A stretch of DNA of 45,652 nucleotides from a virus: positions 1-45,652 of the IMG/VR virus record IMGVR_UViG_3300038825_000913; one strand, given 5' to 3'. The translations under genes were made by a program, and so were the position numbers. Below the pieces are notes generated by a model that was given only the letters and a program-made list of their open reading frames with translations, did not search any database and had not been told where the DNA came from. This document shows, one piece after another, positions 25,628-33,634 of the stretch. The stretch's first letter is position 1, and each line of letters opens with the position of its first letter.

Positions 25628-26593
25628 TCATTTCTCCTTGTTGTAGTCAGCTAATATGGCATTGCCAATCTCATACATAATCTGCGGCACAATTGAATTG
25701 CCTAAACACTTCAATCGGTTCACTCGATGTTCTTTTCTGGTGGTTACTCTGGGTATGTCTGGCTCACTTTCAAAACCTAAATGATCTTCTAATTGCAATG
25801 GCTCGGTATACTCAGGATCGGTATAACCTGGTGCATATCCCATTAACCATTCCACCCAATCAGGATTAAGTGCACCTTTATCAAATTCTTTTTGTGTAGT
25901 GCCTCTTATCCCCGGATGATTTCCTAGCATCCTTTGCATTTTTCCATTAGGTGTTCCAGCAGCATCTTCATTGGCAGATGGAGTTGGCCAAGTTCTACTT
26001 GCCATCTCAGCAGCTAAATGATTTTGTCCTTTTGGATGTAATCTCTCGGCTTCTTTTTTACTGGCATCAATTGATGCTGATTGACTGGATGATGCTATCG
26101 GTGTTGGCCATAGTTTTTCTTCTTCATAGCCAACAGCATCTTTTAGTTTGACTCCGAATCTGACACCTTTTTTATTGACTCTGGAATATGAGTCATTTTT
26201 CTTTTCAACATTCTTAACAACACCACCCTCAGTATCGGATACTCTTGGAGTTGGCCAAGTATCATTCTGAGATTTTTTTCCCGATGATCCAGACTCGATC
26301 CCTTCGGTGGGGAGCTTTGACGGATAAAGCTGGAAGTACAAGCGTTGTCGAGGAGTAGCCTTCACCTTCCAAGTCATGGAGTACGAGGTCGGCCCCTCCC
26401 ATGGTGATAAAACCATTGACGTTCTCAACAACAACATAAGTGGGTCCTTTGCCTTTAACAATTTCAAACATTGCCGGCCAGAGGTGGCGGTCATCTTCTG
26501 TGCCTTTTTGTTTCCCTGCGGCACTCCAACTTTGACATGGCACTCCTCCGCAGATGAGGTCGTGGTCGGGAATAGTTCTGATTGTTTCTTCAT
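25628..26593 (-). CDS. DNA cytosine-C5 methyltransferase, C-terminal half (frameshifted)
   Basis: The frame is 321 codons long, but only the part after ~26272 is convincing (about 214 aa). It contains three WPTP segments (DTWPTPRVSD, KLWPTPIASS, RTWPTPSANED), a target-recognition-type region, and a C-terminal RLKCLGNSIVPQIMYEIGNAI. That ending is motif X of C5 methyltransferases, which completes the cofactor site. Upstream codons overlap the N-terminal half out of frame and encode no family motif. Joining the halves needs a +1 shift at the A7 run (26273-26279). It may be made only by frameshift, be inactive, or reflect a sequence error. Confidence 0.75.
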   Translation of the reverse strand: MKKQSELFPTTTSSAEECHVKVGVPQGNKKAQKMTATSGRQCLKLLKAKDPLMLLLRTSMVLSPWEGPTSYSMTWKVKATPRQRLYFQLYPSKLPTEGIESGSSGKKSQNDTWPTPRVSDTEGGVVKNVEKKNDSYSRVNKKGVRFGVKLKDAVGYEEEKLWPTPIASSSQSASIDASKKEAERLHPKGQNHLAAEMASRTWPTPSANEDAAGTPNGKMQRMLGNHPGIRGTTQKEFDKGALNPDWVEWLMGYAPGYTDPEYTEPLQLEDHLGFESEPDIPRVTTRKEHRVNRLKCLGNSIVPQIMYEIGNAILADYNKEK

Positions 26594-26768
26594 CTTTAGC
26601 TAGATCCTTTAAGTCATTAAAAATTGGTGTATCAGGGAAATTTTTTTTCAGTATCTTTTGGCAATATTCATCGAACTCACAAAATCCAACAGTTTCAAAA
26701 CCACCTGTTGCGTGTAATGCAAGACTAAAACCACCAATGCCTGAACAAATGTCAAACACTCTTAACAT
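26262..26768 (-). CDS. DNA cytosine-C5 methyltransferase, N-terminal half (frameshifted)
   Basis: 168 aa with the catalytic core: motif I FDICSGIGGFSLALHATGG (~5-23), motif IV GGVPCQSWS with catalytic Cys78, motif VI ENVNGF (~115-120), and motif VIII APHRRDRVWIIG (~152-163). It stops at TGA 26262, right after GKKISE, before the target-recognition domain and motif X. The +1 frame reads GKKSQNDTWPTP and supplies the rest, for a total of ~379 aa, the usual phage size. On its own this half cannot recognise a target. It probably protects phage DNA from restriction when whole (inference). Confidence 0.85.
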   Translation of the reverse strand: MLRVFDICSGIGGFSLALHATGGFETVGFCEFDEYCQKILKKNFPDTPIFNDLKDLAKDEETIRTIPDHDLICGGVPCQSWSAAGKQKGTEDDRHLWPAMFEIVKGKGPTYVVVENVNGFITMGGADLVLHDLEGEGYSSTTLVLPALSVKAPHRRDRVWIIGKKISE

Positions 26769-26783
26769 GGTTGCTCCTTGTAA

Positions 26784-28418
26784 TTAAAACGGTATGTCAC
26801 ACTCAGGGTTATCGGCATCCATGAGTCTGCCTGTGTGACGGTTGTATTTGACGTTGCCAGCAAAACCTACTTCACCTGTGTAGCGGTTCTTGAGTAAAAC
26901 AAGCTGACGTTTATCTGCATTAGGCTCTTCAGAATCTACCTGGAGTCCAATACACATATCGGCTAGTTGGGCCAGTGAGTGTGAACCACGTAATTCTGAG
27001 AGTCTTACTTTTGATCCGGCTTCGTGACCTCCACCGTTGGCAGGTCGTTTTAAGTGACTGACTAAAATTAAACCTATGTTTAATTCTTGGACCAAAGTAC
27101 GCAATGTAGTCATAATCAAATCTATTAAACGTCTTTCATCAGAACTTTGAGTTGCAGAACTTCCGTATGATGAACTTACTAAAATTGAAACATGATCTAG
27201 GAACACATGAGTGCATCCCATACCTCTCACCATGTATTGAATACGATTGACGATTATGTCTAGGGCAGTCGATCCAAAGTGATCAAATAAATAGATAGGT
27301 TTATCGCCAAACAATGCATCGAAGCCACCTTCGATTTCTTCTTTGGTCGCTGCTTCTGGATCAATCGTTATGTTCTTACGTAACTCAAGTCCAACTAAAC
27401 CTTGTAATGTTCTTTTGTTGGATTCCTCTAACATAAGTAAACCGACAGTCGATCCGTTCTTATGTAAGTGGTATGCCAGTTCTCTTATCATGGTGCTTTT
27501 ACCTACACCACTTCCGGCACATAGAGTTACAAGTTCACCTGGCCTAATACCTCTTGTGAGGTCATTCAGTTTGGACCAGGGATAAGTTATGGTCGATGCA
27601 ACATCGTGTTCACTTATGATCGATCTAAGATCATTGGAAGACACAATGCCATCCGGTCTATATTCTTTTGCTTGCCATATTGCATTAATAATTGCTTGTG
27701 GTTGATTGGCTACTAATGCTTCATTGGCATCTTTGTATGACAACTTTGCAATCTTAGCTTTACCAATGGGTAATGCTTCGGCACATTCTTTTGCTGCTTG
27801 TTGCCCGGCTTCATCCTGGTCAAAAAACAGAATGATCTCTTCAAACTGTTGTAGATAATCCCAGGCTTTTACTAATGACTTCTTACCACTTTGGCAGCCA
27901 TTAGGAAGACTGACTGTTGCCCACTTGTGATTCTGCACCTGGCTCACACTCATGGCATCAATCTCACCTTCGCAGACAACTAACTTCTTTCCACTGTTCC
28001 ATAAGTGTTGGCCATACAGTGTCATCTTTTTGGCATCGCCTAAGATACTGAAGTTCTTATCTGCATCACGTATCTTTTGTGCCACTATCGAACCGTTGGT
28101 ATCACGATAGTTGGCTACCTGGACAGGTGACTTTTTATACTTACTAATTCTGTAATCAAACTTACGACAAGTTTCTTCTGTTAATGCTCTGACTGGTAGC
28201 GCACTGTAGTGGCCATCAATCAAAGTTTTGGGTAATTCTGGTGCATCCATAGTTTTATGTTGTGTACCATCGCCTGGTGTATGTGTTTTACATCCGAAGC
28301 AATAGGTATGATCTGTATATAAAGCTGCATTGTCTTTTGATCCACAATGCTCGCAAGGTATGTGTGATATGAATTGACTCCCTGAACCGTCATCAGTTGG
28401 TTTCTCTACTGTTGCCAC
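26784..28418 (-). CDS. Primase-helicase (T7 gp4-like)
   Basis: 544 aa, near T7 gp4 (566). An N-terminal zinc site has C22-C25 and C40-C43. The Toprim primase core shows KKLVVCEGEIDAMSV and ILFFDQDEAGQQAA. The RecA-like helicase domain shows Walker A CAGSGVGKST (~297-306), VFLDHVSILVSS and GLILVSHLKRP, with a C-terminal RGSHSLAQLADMCIGL and KNRYTGEVG (arginine-finger region). It unwinds the fork and lays primers. It lies 15 bases before the methyltransferase gene and downstream of a terminator-like hairpin. Confidence 0.95.
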   Translation of the reverse strand: MATVEKPTDDGSGSQFISHIPCEHCGSKDNAALYTDHTYCFGCKTHTPGDGTQHKTMDAPELPKTLIDGHYSALPVRALTEETCRKFDYRISKYKKSPVQVANYRDTNGSIVAQKIRDADKNFSILGDAKKMTLYGQHLWNSGKKLVVCEGEIDAMSVSQVQNHKWATVSLPNGCQSGKKSLVKAWDYLQQFEEIILFFDQDEAGQQAAKECAEALPIGKAKIAKLSYKDANEALVANQPQAIINAIWQAKEYRPDGIVSSNDLRSIISEHDVASTITYPWSKLNDLTRGIRPGELVTLCAGSGVGKSTMIRELAYHLHKNGSTVGLLMLEESNKRTLQGLVGLELRKNITIDPEAATKEEIEGGFDALFGDKPIYLFDHFGSTALDIIVNRIQYMVRGMGCTHVFLDHVSILVSSSYGSSATQSSDERRLIDLIMTTLRTLVQELNIGLILVSHLKRPANGGGHEAGSKVRLSELRGSHSLAQLADMCIGLQVDSEEPNADKRQLVLLKNRYTGEVGFAGNVKYNRHTGRLMDADNPECDIPF

Positions 28419-28432
28419 GATTATCTCCTTGT

Positions 28433-28465
28433 AAAAAAGACACTCCTACCGGGGGAATAGGAGTG
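28433..28465 (-). terminator. Rho-independent-type terminator before the primase-helicase
   Basis: Plus-strand CACTCCTA (28441-28448) and TAGGAGTG (28458-28465) form a perfect 8-bp stem with a nine-base GC-rich loop. On the minus strand it is followed by TCTTTTTT. It splits the replication operon between the endonuclease and primase-helicase genes. It may attenuate host-type transcription or stabilise the 3' end of the upstream message. Confidence 0.75.
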
Positions 28466-28477
28466 CCTTTGCTCGCC

Positions 28478-28933
28478 TTAACTAATACATTCAGCTAACC
28501 ATTCATCGGGTATCCATTTGTGTGCAAACCGGAAACCGTTCTTACTACACCAAGATGCATAAGTTGTTTTGCTGCCCTTATACAATTTGTTGTTTTGGTT
28601 ACTGAATACGAATCGGATATCAATATCAGGATGTTGGTCCTTGATTAAGATATGCTTTTGTCTTGAATCAACAGTCCATAAACCTTTCGTTTCTATGTAG
28701 AGAATCCCACCATCAGATTTTGTTAACTTAAAATCAGGTGTGTATTTGGATTGTCTTGAAGGTATCTCGTATGCAATCCTATCTGTCTCATAGATGACCG
28801 GTAACTTTTTACTTTTGAGTTGAGAAGCTATTTGTTTCTCAAGTCCTGATCTGTATCCATATCGAATACCACGTTCAGAAGCGGTCCGCTTCTTCCTCGT
28901 GTCCTTGTGCCACTTTCTCAGTTGGAACGTCAT
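28478..28933 (-). CDS. Endonuclease I (T7 gp3-like Holliday-junction resolvase)
   Basis: 151 aa (T7 gp3 is 149). The catalytic residues align: E32 in YRSGLEKQ, D67 in YTPDF, E81 and K83 in YIETKG (T7 E20, D55, E65, K67). Also conserved are KHILIKDQHPDIDIRFVF and LYKGSKTTYASWCSKNGFRFA. It resolves branched DNA and helps degrade host DNA. Its start overlaps the SSB gene by 59 bases; a later ATG would cut into the fold. Family is secure. Confidence 0.93.
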   Translation of the reverse strand: MTFQLRKWHKDTRKKRTASERGIRYGYRSGLEKQIASQLKSKKLPVIYETDRIAYEIPSRQSKYTPDFKLTKSDGGILYIETKGLWTVDSRQKHILIKDQHPDIDIRFVFSNQNNKLYKGSKTTYASWCSKNGFRFAHKWIPDEWLAECIS

Positions 28934-29420
28934 CGAAGCTATCCTCTTCAGTTGCTACAAAACCACCTTCGACAGAATCGAAGCCTGAATCATCACCAGA
29001 AGTTACTGGCTCAATGATTTGTACTTTAGTTAGCTGTAGAGATATGCCCTTCTGACCTGACACTTGATACGTAGTAATAAAACCACCTACTTTCATAACT
29101 GATCCACCCCATAAGTTGGGCACCTGGCTACCAGTTAATATCTGGCCAGTTGAATCATAGAACTTAGGTTGATACTTGCTTTTTACTTTTATGAAAGTTT
29201 CACCAGTTTCTTCATCAGTATCGAATGGAAGTTTGGTTTTTGCTTTTGGTCCAAATTCTTCTTTAGCAATATCTTGTAGTTGCTTTATGAATGCTTTGGA
29301 ATCCTCAAGAATAAGTGACGTTTTGAAAACACCTTCAGGTGAAAACTGAGTGTCTGGTTTGTTTAACCAGGGATACTTGGCTCGACCTTTTGGTGATACA
29401 AATTTAACTTTTTGTGCCAC
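28875..29420 (-). CDS. Single-stranded DNA-binding protein (T7 gp2.5-like)
   Basis: 181 aa. The N-terminal half reads AKYPWLNKPDTQFSPEGVFKTSLIL, then KTKLPFDTDEETGETFIKVKSKYQPKFYD and a beta-rich GSVMKVGGFITTYQVSGQKGISLQLTKVQII, matching gp2.5-like OB-fold proteins. The C-terminus is acidic and ends with aromatic Phe (HEEEADRF), the tail that recruits polymerase and helicase in T7. It is placed between the polymerase gene and endonuclease I as in T7-type genomes. Its end overlaps the endonuclease start. Confidence 0.88.
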   Translation of the reverse strand: MAQKVKFVSPKGRAKYPWLNKPDTQFSPEGVFKTSLILEDSKAFIKQLQDIAKEEFGPKAKTKLPFDTDEETGETFIKVKSKYQPKFYDSTGQILTGSQVPNLWGGSVMKVGGFITTYQVSGQKGISLQLTKVQIIEPVTSGDDSGFDSVEGGFVATEEDSFDDVPTEKVAQGHEEEADRF

Positions 29421-29574
29421 TGTCTGTCTCCTCTTTAGTTTGCTTGTTTAAATTCCTACCTTCCGGTAGACGTATTCCCAATCGTTTAGCTGCAACGATC
29501 AGTGGCTTTGGAATGGGTTCACCCTTACGTAATGAGAGCTCACACAACTCCAACACCTTTTCTCTGTGATACAT
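29404..29574 (-). CDS. Small hypothetical protein between RNA polymerase and SSB
   Basis: A 56-aa frame from ATG 29574 to TAA 29404: MYHREKVLELCELSLRKGEP, then IPKPLIVAAKRLGIRLPEG. It is helical and basic with an HTH-like look but no recognised family. Its 3' end overlaps the SSB start by 17 bases, and it fills an otherwise empty 190-base gap after RNA polymerase. The ribosome site is weak (GTAGGTAAATT). Supported by frame, position and protein-like composition. Confidence 0.6.
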   Translation of the reverse strand: MYHREKVLELCELSLRKGEPIPKPLIVAAKRLGIRLPEGRNLNKQTKEETDSGTKS

Positions 29575-29610
29575 AATTTACCTACTCTGGACAATTTGTC
29601 GCGTTGTTAG

Positions 29611-32112
29611 TCATGAAAAACAATAGTCAGACTCCATGATGCTCTCCAAATCTAAGTTACCCTTCTTGGGTATATCTTTGATATTTGGATCACTTGGGTT
29701 CTTCATTTGTTGTTTAGTTTGAAATAAGAAGTCTTCATACATACACCAGTCTTTATACATCTCAACAAAACTTCTTCTGATGCAATGGAATAACATCCAG
29801 GTATCGCATGGCAAAGTAGCAAAAGAATCGTGTATGACACAAAAGTCTTTTATGCCATTGTCTTTGCCTGTAATAATTGTTTTAAGTAAGTGAGCAGCAT
29901 CCATACTGTGAATTACATTAGGACTGATAGCTGCTTTATTCTTTCTCTTGTTTACCCGGTATTCATCCTTCTCTCGAATAGACACTTGTGATCTTTTGTA
30001 GACATTGGCAGCACGATCATAAAGGAACGGCCTGATCTTCTTTGACTTCCATTGGCAATACTTTTGCACGACAGGAAATCCCACTGGTGTAGTCCAGGAA
30101 ATCTCTTTGCCCTGGTCCGCAAGTATTCCGGCAATAGCCTGGAAAAACTGCATCCCACCTTCAGCACTCTTAATTAAATCTTTGATTACCTTGTAGTTGA
30201 TGTTAGCCAGGTAAGTTGCTGCCTGACTTTGTTCTTTAGAACCACCAAATGGATGAACCTTGCGTATCTTTCTATCGACATCTTTTTGCAATGGTTTCAT
30301 CAAGTCTTCCATCAGTTGTTCTTTCATACCGTATGCTTTAGACGAGTATGAGTAAGTCATGGTATTTCGTTTTACTTCAGAACGACCAACACCATACTTT
30401 AACCAGGTTTTAGCTAATGGATTATCTTTATCTTTTTCTAATGCTTTGTTGACGTTATCGGCCACACGTTGATAAATGTCTTGCGGTGAATCTGTTGGCA
30501 CCAGGTTGACCATGTATCCTTCTTTAGCATCCAGACTAGCAGCAGCATAATGTTGTGTACCACTGTTGGTTGCATCTAAAGATATTGGTAAACCAGTTTC
30601 ATAATCGGGGTTGATGGTTGCCAAGAAATACTCACGACAAGCTGCTAAAAACTGGAACGGTTTGTCGGCCTGTGACCACCAGTCAAAACTCTTCTCATAG
30701 TCCTGGCCCACATCCAATATCTTTTCTTCGTTCTCTAATACCCACTTCACTCTTTCACTGAAGGGTTGCTTCGATATCTTATCGTAATCACCTACGTTAG
30801 CTATGTGTATTGCTAACCAATACTTTGCATCTTCATCCAGTTTGCAAGTGTTCTTAAACATGAACATAGCTTTGACGTGATCATCACGATGGTAGCAAAA
30901 GTGTGTTACCGGGTAGACTCTACCTCTAAAATCAAAATTCCAGGGCATATAGAATTCATCATATTGTGCCAAGTCTTCAGCACATTTTAGATCCTGGGCC
31001 ATCACTGCCCTGGCACCATCGATCTCTCGGTTCTTCTCACGAATGTTCCTGGCATCGATGGTCCATCCTTTCTTATCAAATTGAGACATATCATCCCAAT
31101 CGTCTGGACGTTTTAAGTTCGTTAAGTATTCTTTGATTGGAAACTTGCCTAAGTGTTTATTGTTTTCCCAACACCAGGTGATTGCTTCTACCACGTGTTC
31201 ATTGATAACCAACTTTGTACTTTGCAACATATTCAATGCTTCAATGTACTCTGGTAATTCCTTCTCATTTTTAAGTTGATGTACGACAGTTTTATTTTGG
31301 TTCTTCCAGGCACTCGTGTTCGATGGGTTCTTCCTAATCAATGGAACATGACTAGCAGTCACTTCATCGTAATAACATCCAGTAGACGTAGAATCCCAAT
31401 CTTTGGGAGGTATGATCATGGGTTGCAACATGGGTTCTGCCCAGGAATCTTCGTATTCCAATTTGGCTAACAAGGCAGATGCTTCAGTAGTCAATCCGAC
31501 TTTCTTAACTGTGTTGTTACTTTTTGTTCTTTGTAACCAGGTATCGAATACTTTGGAATGCTCCATGATTGCATTGATTACTGGTGAACCAGCTTTGACT
31601 TTTCGTTCATCGGTCCACTTCTCTTGAACATAGCCTTCTTTAAATGCAATGATTCTTGCTGCTTTAATTCGATAGCGTTCACTTGAGTGACTCTTAATCA
31701 CCTGGCTTTCAATTCTTTTAGCCAATGCTTTATCTTTGTCTCGAAGTCCATTGGCCCAGACTTCAAGTTCTATCCTGAGTCCTATCTTGGTAATACACGT
31801 GGTAAAACTTTGGTTCATACTTACAGCATCCATACAACAGTTCAAACCTATAAAACTTAAGATATCAGTATCTATAGTTTTAATATCTTCTATCCACGAA
31901 TACCTTCTACCTGAAGATTTATTCAATTCGTCACTTATGAATACCTTTAGTGCTTTAGACACTCTAGGTAATGCTTTAGATATTATGTTGTGAGGGTGTT
32001 TTTGAGTTGAAGTAGTTTTGTTCTTCTCTACTCTGTCTTTATACCGTTGGTTTCCTTCTGAGAACATCTTTTGTTCTCTAGTAATCTCTTCAATAAGATT
32101 CACGTCTTTCAT
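29611..32112 (-). CDS. Single-subunit DNA-directed RNA polymerase (T7-like)
   Basis: 833 aa (T7: 883). Key motifs: FDFRGRVYPV (~443), LDATNSGTQHYAAASLD (catalytic Asp near 511), the O-helix-type RSEVKRNTMTYSYSSKAYGMKEQL (Arg/Lys/Tyr near 578-590), and VIHDSFATLPCD (second catalytic Asp near 760). It transcribes phage late and middle genes from dedicated promoters. The ATG at 32112 has an AAGGAG site and lies 28 bases downstream of a predicted phage promoter (+1 near 32140), so it should activate its own synthesis. It heads the replication operon. Identity is secure. Confidence 0.96.
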   Translation of the reverse strand: MKDVNLIEEITREQKMFSEGNQRYKDRVEKNKTTSTQKHPHNIISKALPRVSKALKVFISDELNKSSGRRYSWIEDIKTIDTDILSFIGLNCCMDAVSMNQSFTTCITKIGLRIELEVWANGLRDKDKALAKRIESQVIKSHSSERYRIKAARIIAFKEGYVQEKWTDERKVKAGSPVINAIMEHSKVFDTWLQRTKSNNTVKKVGLTTEASALLAKLEYEDSWAEPMLQPMIIPPKDWDSTSTGCYYDEVTASHVPLIRKNPSNTSAWKNQNKTVVHQLKNEKELPEYIEALNMLQSTKLVINEHVVEAITWCWENNKHLGKFPIKEYLTNLKRPDDWDDMSQFDKKGWTIDARNIREKNREIDGARAVMAQDLKCAEDLAQYDEFYMPWNFDFRGRVYPVTHFCYHRDDHVKAMFMFKNTCKLDEDAKYWLAIHIANVGDYDKISKQPFSERVKWVLENEEKILDVGQDYEKSFDWWSQADKPFQFLAACREYFLATINPDYETGLPISLDATNSGTQHYAAASLDAKEGYMVNLVPTDSPQDIYQRVADNVNKALEKDKDNPLAKTWLKYGVGRSEVKRNTMTYSYSSKAYGMKEQLMEDLMKPLQKDVDRKIRKVHPFGGSKEQSQAATYLANINYKVIKDLIKSAEGGMQFFQAIAGILADQGKEISWTTPVGFPVVQKYCQWKSKKIRPFLYDRAANVYKRSQVSIREKDEYRVNKRKNKAAISPNVIHSMDAAHLLKTIITGKDNGIKDFCVIHDSFATLPCDTWMLFHCIRRSFVEMYKDWCMYEDFLFQTKQQMKNPSDPNIKDIPKKGNLDLESIMESDYCFS

Positions 32113-32139
32113 ACCTATGTCTCCTTTACTTGGGATTAC

Positions 32140-32158
32140 CTATAGGGTGTACACAAAA
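32140..32158 (-). promoter_or_regulatory. Phage RNA polymerase promoter before its own gene (P2)
   Basis: Plus strand CTATAGGGTGTACACAAAA, the same element as at 21351 and 34762. The minus strand reads GTGTACACCCTATAGG, with +1 near 32140 and a 28-base leader to the polymerase ATG. Positive feedback on polymerase synthesis is implied. Confidence 0.8.
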
Positions 32159-32190
32159 GTCTTGTTTGACTCCAATTTGTCCAGTCTATA

Positions 32191-32243
32191 GGTATAGAAA
32201 TACCCAACACCTAGTGTTACTAAGTGTCAGGTTTTCTAGTGTT
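32191..32243. promoter_or_regulatory. Cluster of dyads, candidate repressor operators
   Basis: The non-coding stretch upstream of P2 holds two perfect dyads: GGTAT-AGAA-ATACC (32191-32204) and AACAC-CTA-GTGTT (32206-32218). AAGTGTC (32222-32228) and TAGTGTT (32237-32243) repeat the second half-site. It lies between the repressor-linked gene and the polymerase promoter, a sensible site for lysogenic control. There is no direct evidence of binding. Confidence 0.45.
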
Positions 32244-32918
32244 CTATATCTTTATGTTTACAGTATCTAAAATGCTTTTTTGATGGTCTTCTAAGGTAAC
32301 TTTGTTGTAGTTACCGTAATCTTGTTCGCCATTATAAACTTTGTATTCAATGCTGTTTTGTTGGTCTTGTATGTCACCAAATAACCCAGTAACACGATCA
32401 CTCATGCTATTTAATACAGCACTGTCTGAAGAAAAGTAGACATTCTCTTCTGTCTTCGTATCGAAATAGCACCTGAGTTTTGGGTAACGAGTAGCATCCA
32501 TAAAACGTCCTGCACATTTTGCCCAATGTATCACTGCCTTATTTATATCTGCTGGCACAACATCATAAAGGGCATCTTTTTCTAATATCAGATAGACGTG
32601 AACAGTACCCACTTCTTGCCAAACAAACCAATTGATTATTTTAAGTGCTGGATATTGTTGTGATTCGTCATAAGATACTCTGGTTTTCATCCACTCCATT
32701 ACTGCAATAGTTAAGTCGCTGCGACAGATCTTTTCCAAGTAAGGTTTCGGCTCAGATTGGTAGGCTACTTCAACTCTCCGTATTGCCCTTGGTGTCATGT
32801 AAATGTCTCTACCTCGGTTTACAAGTATAGGCTCAGTCACCAAGCCAACGAATTCAGCTACCAATTCATCAAAATAAGCCATTGCATCAGCAACAGATTT
32901 TTTATTTTTAATCTCCAT
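32244..32918 (-). CDS. Hypothetical protein downstream of the repressor
   Basis: 224 aa starting MEIKNKKSVADAMAYFDELV. This ATG is chosen over one five codons upstream because GGAGG lies eight bases before it. It is soluble and alpha-beta, with notable RAIRRVEVAYQSEPKPYLEKICRS, NWFVWQEVGTVHVYLILEKDALYDV and LRCYFDTKTEENVYFSSD. No family is recognised. Its start overlaps the repressor end, so the two are coupled. Being last in the lysogeny operon just before the polymerase promoter, it may take part in the lysis-lysogeny choice (inference). Confidence 0.75.
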   Translation of the reverse strand: MEIKNKKSVADAMAYFDELVAEFVGLVTEPILVNRGRDIYMTPRAIRRVEVAYQSEPKPYLEKICRSDLTIAVMEWMKTRVSYDESQQYPALKIINWFVWQEVGTVHVYLILEKDALYDVVPADINKAVIHWAKCAGRFMDATRYPKLRCYFDTKTEENVYFSSDSAVLNSMSDRVTGLFGDIQDQQNSIEYKVYNGEQDYGNYNKVTLEDHQKSILDTVNIKI

Positions 32919-33294
32919 TAACACATCCTCCATTTGTGTCTTGCTGTTGTTTTGAAAGCAAAACTTTAGTGAAGGCTAATACTGCTTTTTGATTTTCAGT
33001 ATTAAGTTCATTGAATGCCAACTCAGCATCAACAGCGAGTGTTTCCGATACAGCAGAACCTTCTTTTAAAACTGGTGCATCACTGTCGATGCCATAGATT
33101 AACCAGGCTGGTTCTACTTTAAAATAATCGCATATCTTTTTCAGGTTTCTCCTGGAAGGTACACGTTTGCCATTACACCATTTAGCAACGATAGACTCAC
33201 CAACTCCAAGAATTTCGCCTAGCTTCCTACAAGTAAGTTGCTGACGTTCTCTGAGCATTTGCAATCGTTTATGTAGATTGTGTTTGTATTGCAT
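32908..33294 (-). CDS. XRE-family transcriptional repressor (CI/Cro-like)
   Basis: 128 aa. Residues ~7-62 form a helix-turn-helix domain: LHKRLQMLRERQQLTCRKLGEILGVGESIVAKWCNGKRVPSRRNLKKICDYF, followed by the V-x-P-x-W-L-IYG motif common in phage XRE regulators. The C-terminal ~60 residues are acidic to neutral and may dimerise; there is no peptidase S24 domain, so SOS autocleavage is unlikely. It has a strong GGGGAG ribosome site. It lies between the integrase cluster and the polymerase promoter, fitting a lysogeny repressor (inference). Confidence 0.85.
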   Translation of the reverse strand: MQYKHNLHKRLQMLRERQQLTCRKLGEILGVGESIVAKWCNGKRVPSRRNLKKICDYFKVEPAWLIYGIDSDAPVLKEGSAVSETLAVDAELAFNELNTENQKAVLAFTKVLLSKQQQDTNGGCVNGD

Positions 33295-33340
33295 TGTTAC
33301 TCCCCTTTTTGTAATGTTCTCCGAATGTAAGTGGAATCAT
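33269..33340 (-). CDS. Possible short leader ORF overlapping the repressor start
   Basis: A 23-codon frame from ATG 33338-33340 to TAA 33269, preceded by a strong GGAGGACAATT ribosome site. It begins MIPLTFGEHYKKGSN and runs through the repressor start in another frame. It could couple or tune repressor translation, or be chance. No homology can be claimed. Confidence 0.3.
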   Translation of the reverse strand: MIPLTFGEHYKKGSNNAIQTQST

Positions 33341-33361
33341 AATTGTCCTCCTCGTGTCAAT

Positions 33362-33634
33362 TTAGTCCACTTGTATATTTATACTACTGTTAATTCTTTT
33401 GTTCAAATCTTCGAGTGCATCAGCTACTTCTCGAAGACGAATTGCAGAATGTTTTAGTCGGTCCTCATGCATCAGAAGTTCTTTACCATAGGTCTCGTGG
33501 TGCAATATGGGAACTAAATCGTTCATTACATCATCAAGTTTGGCCAAAGATAGTTCTACTGAATCTTGCGCAGTTTTACGGACCAGGATATCCACACCAT
33601 CGAATGTTGGTAGATTAGGTATACGAAAAGTCAT
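33362..33634 (-). CDS. Small hypothetical protein after the integrase
   Basis: 90 aa, soluble, mainly helical: ILVRKTAQDSVELSLAKLDDVMNDLVPILHHETYG, then a second helix with RLKHSAIRLREVADALEDLNKRI. The two-helix layout suggests a coiled-coil dimer. Its ATG overlaps the integrase stop (TAATG at 33634) with a GGAGG site seven bases upstream, so it is coupled to integrase. Possible roles are excisionase or accessory regulator, but it has no HTH or xis-like motif. Confidence 0.7.
   Translation of the reverse strand: MTFRIPNLPTFDGVDILVRKTAQDSVELSLAKLDDVMNDLVPILHHETYGKELLMHEDRLKHSAIRLREVADALEDLNKRINSSINIQVD

Noticed and set aside
26273-26593. Upstream third of the C-terminal methyltransferase frame as coding
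   Set aside because: It overlaps the catalytic half out of frame and carries no methyltransferase motif.
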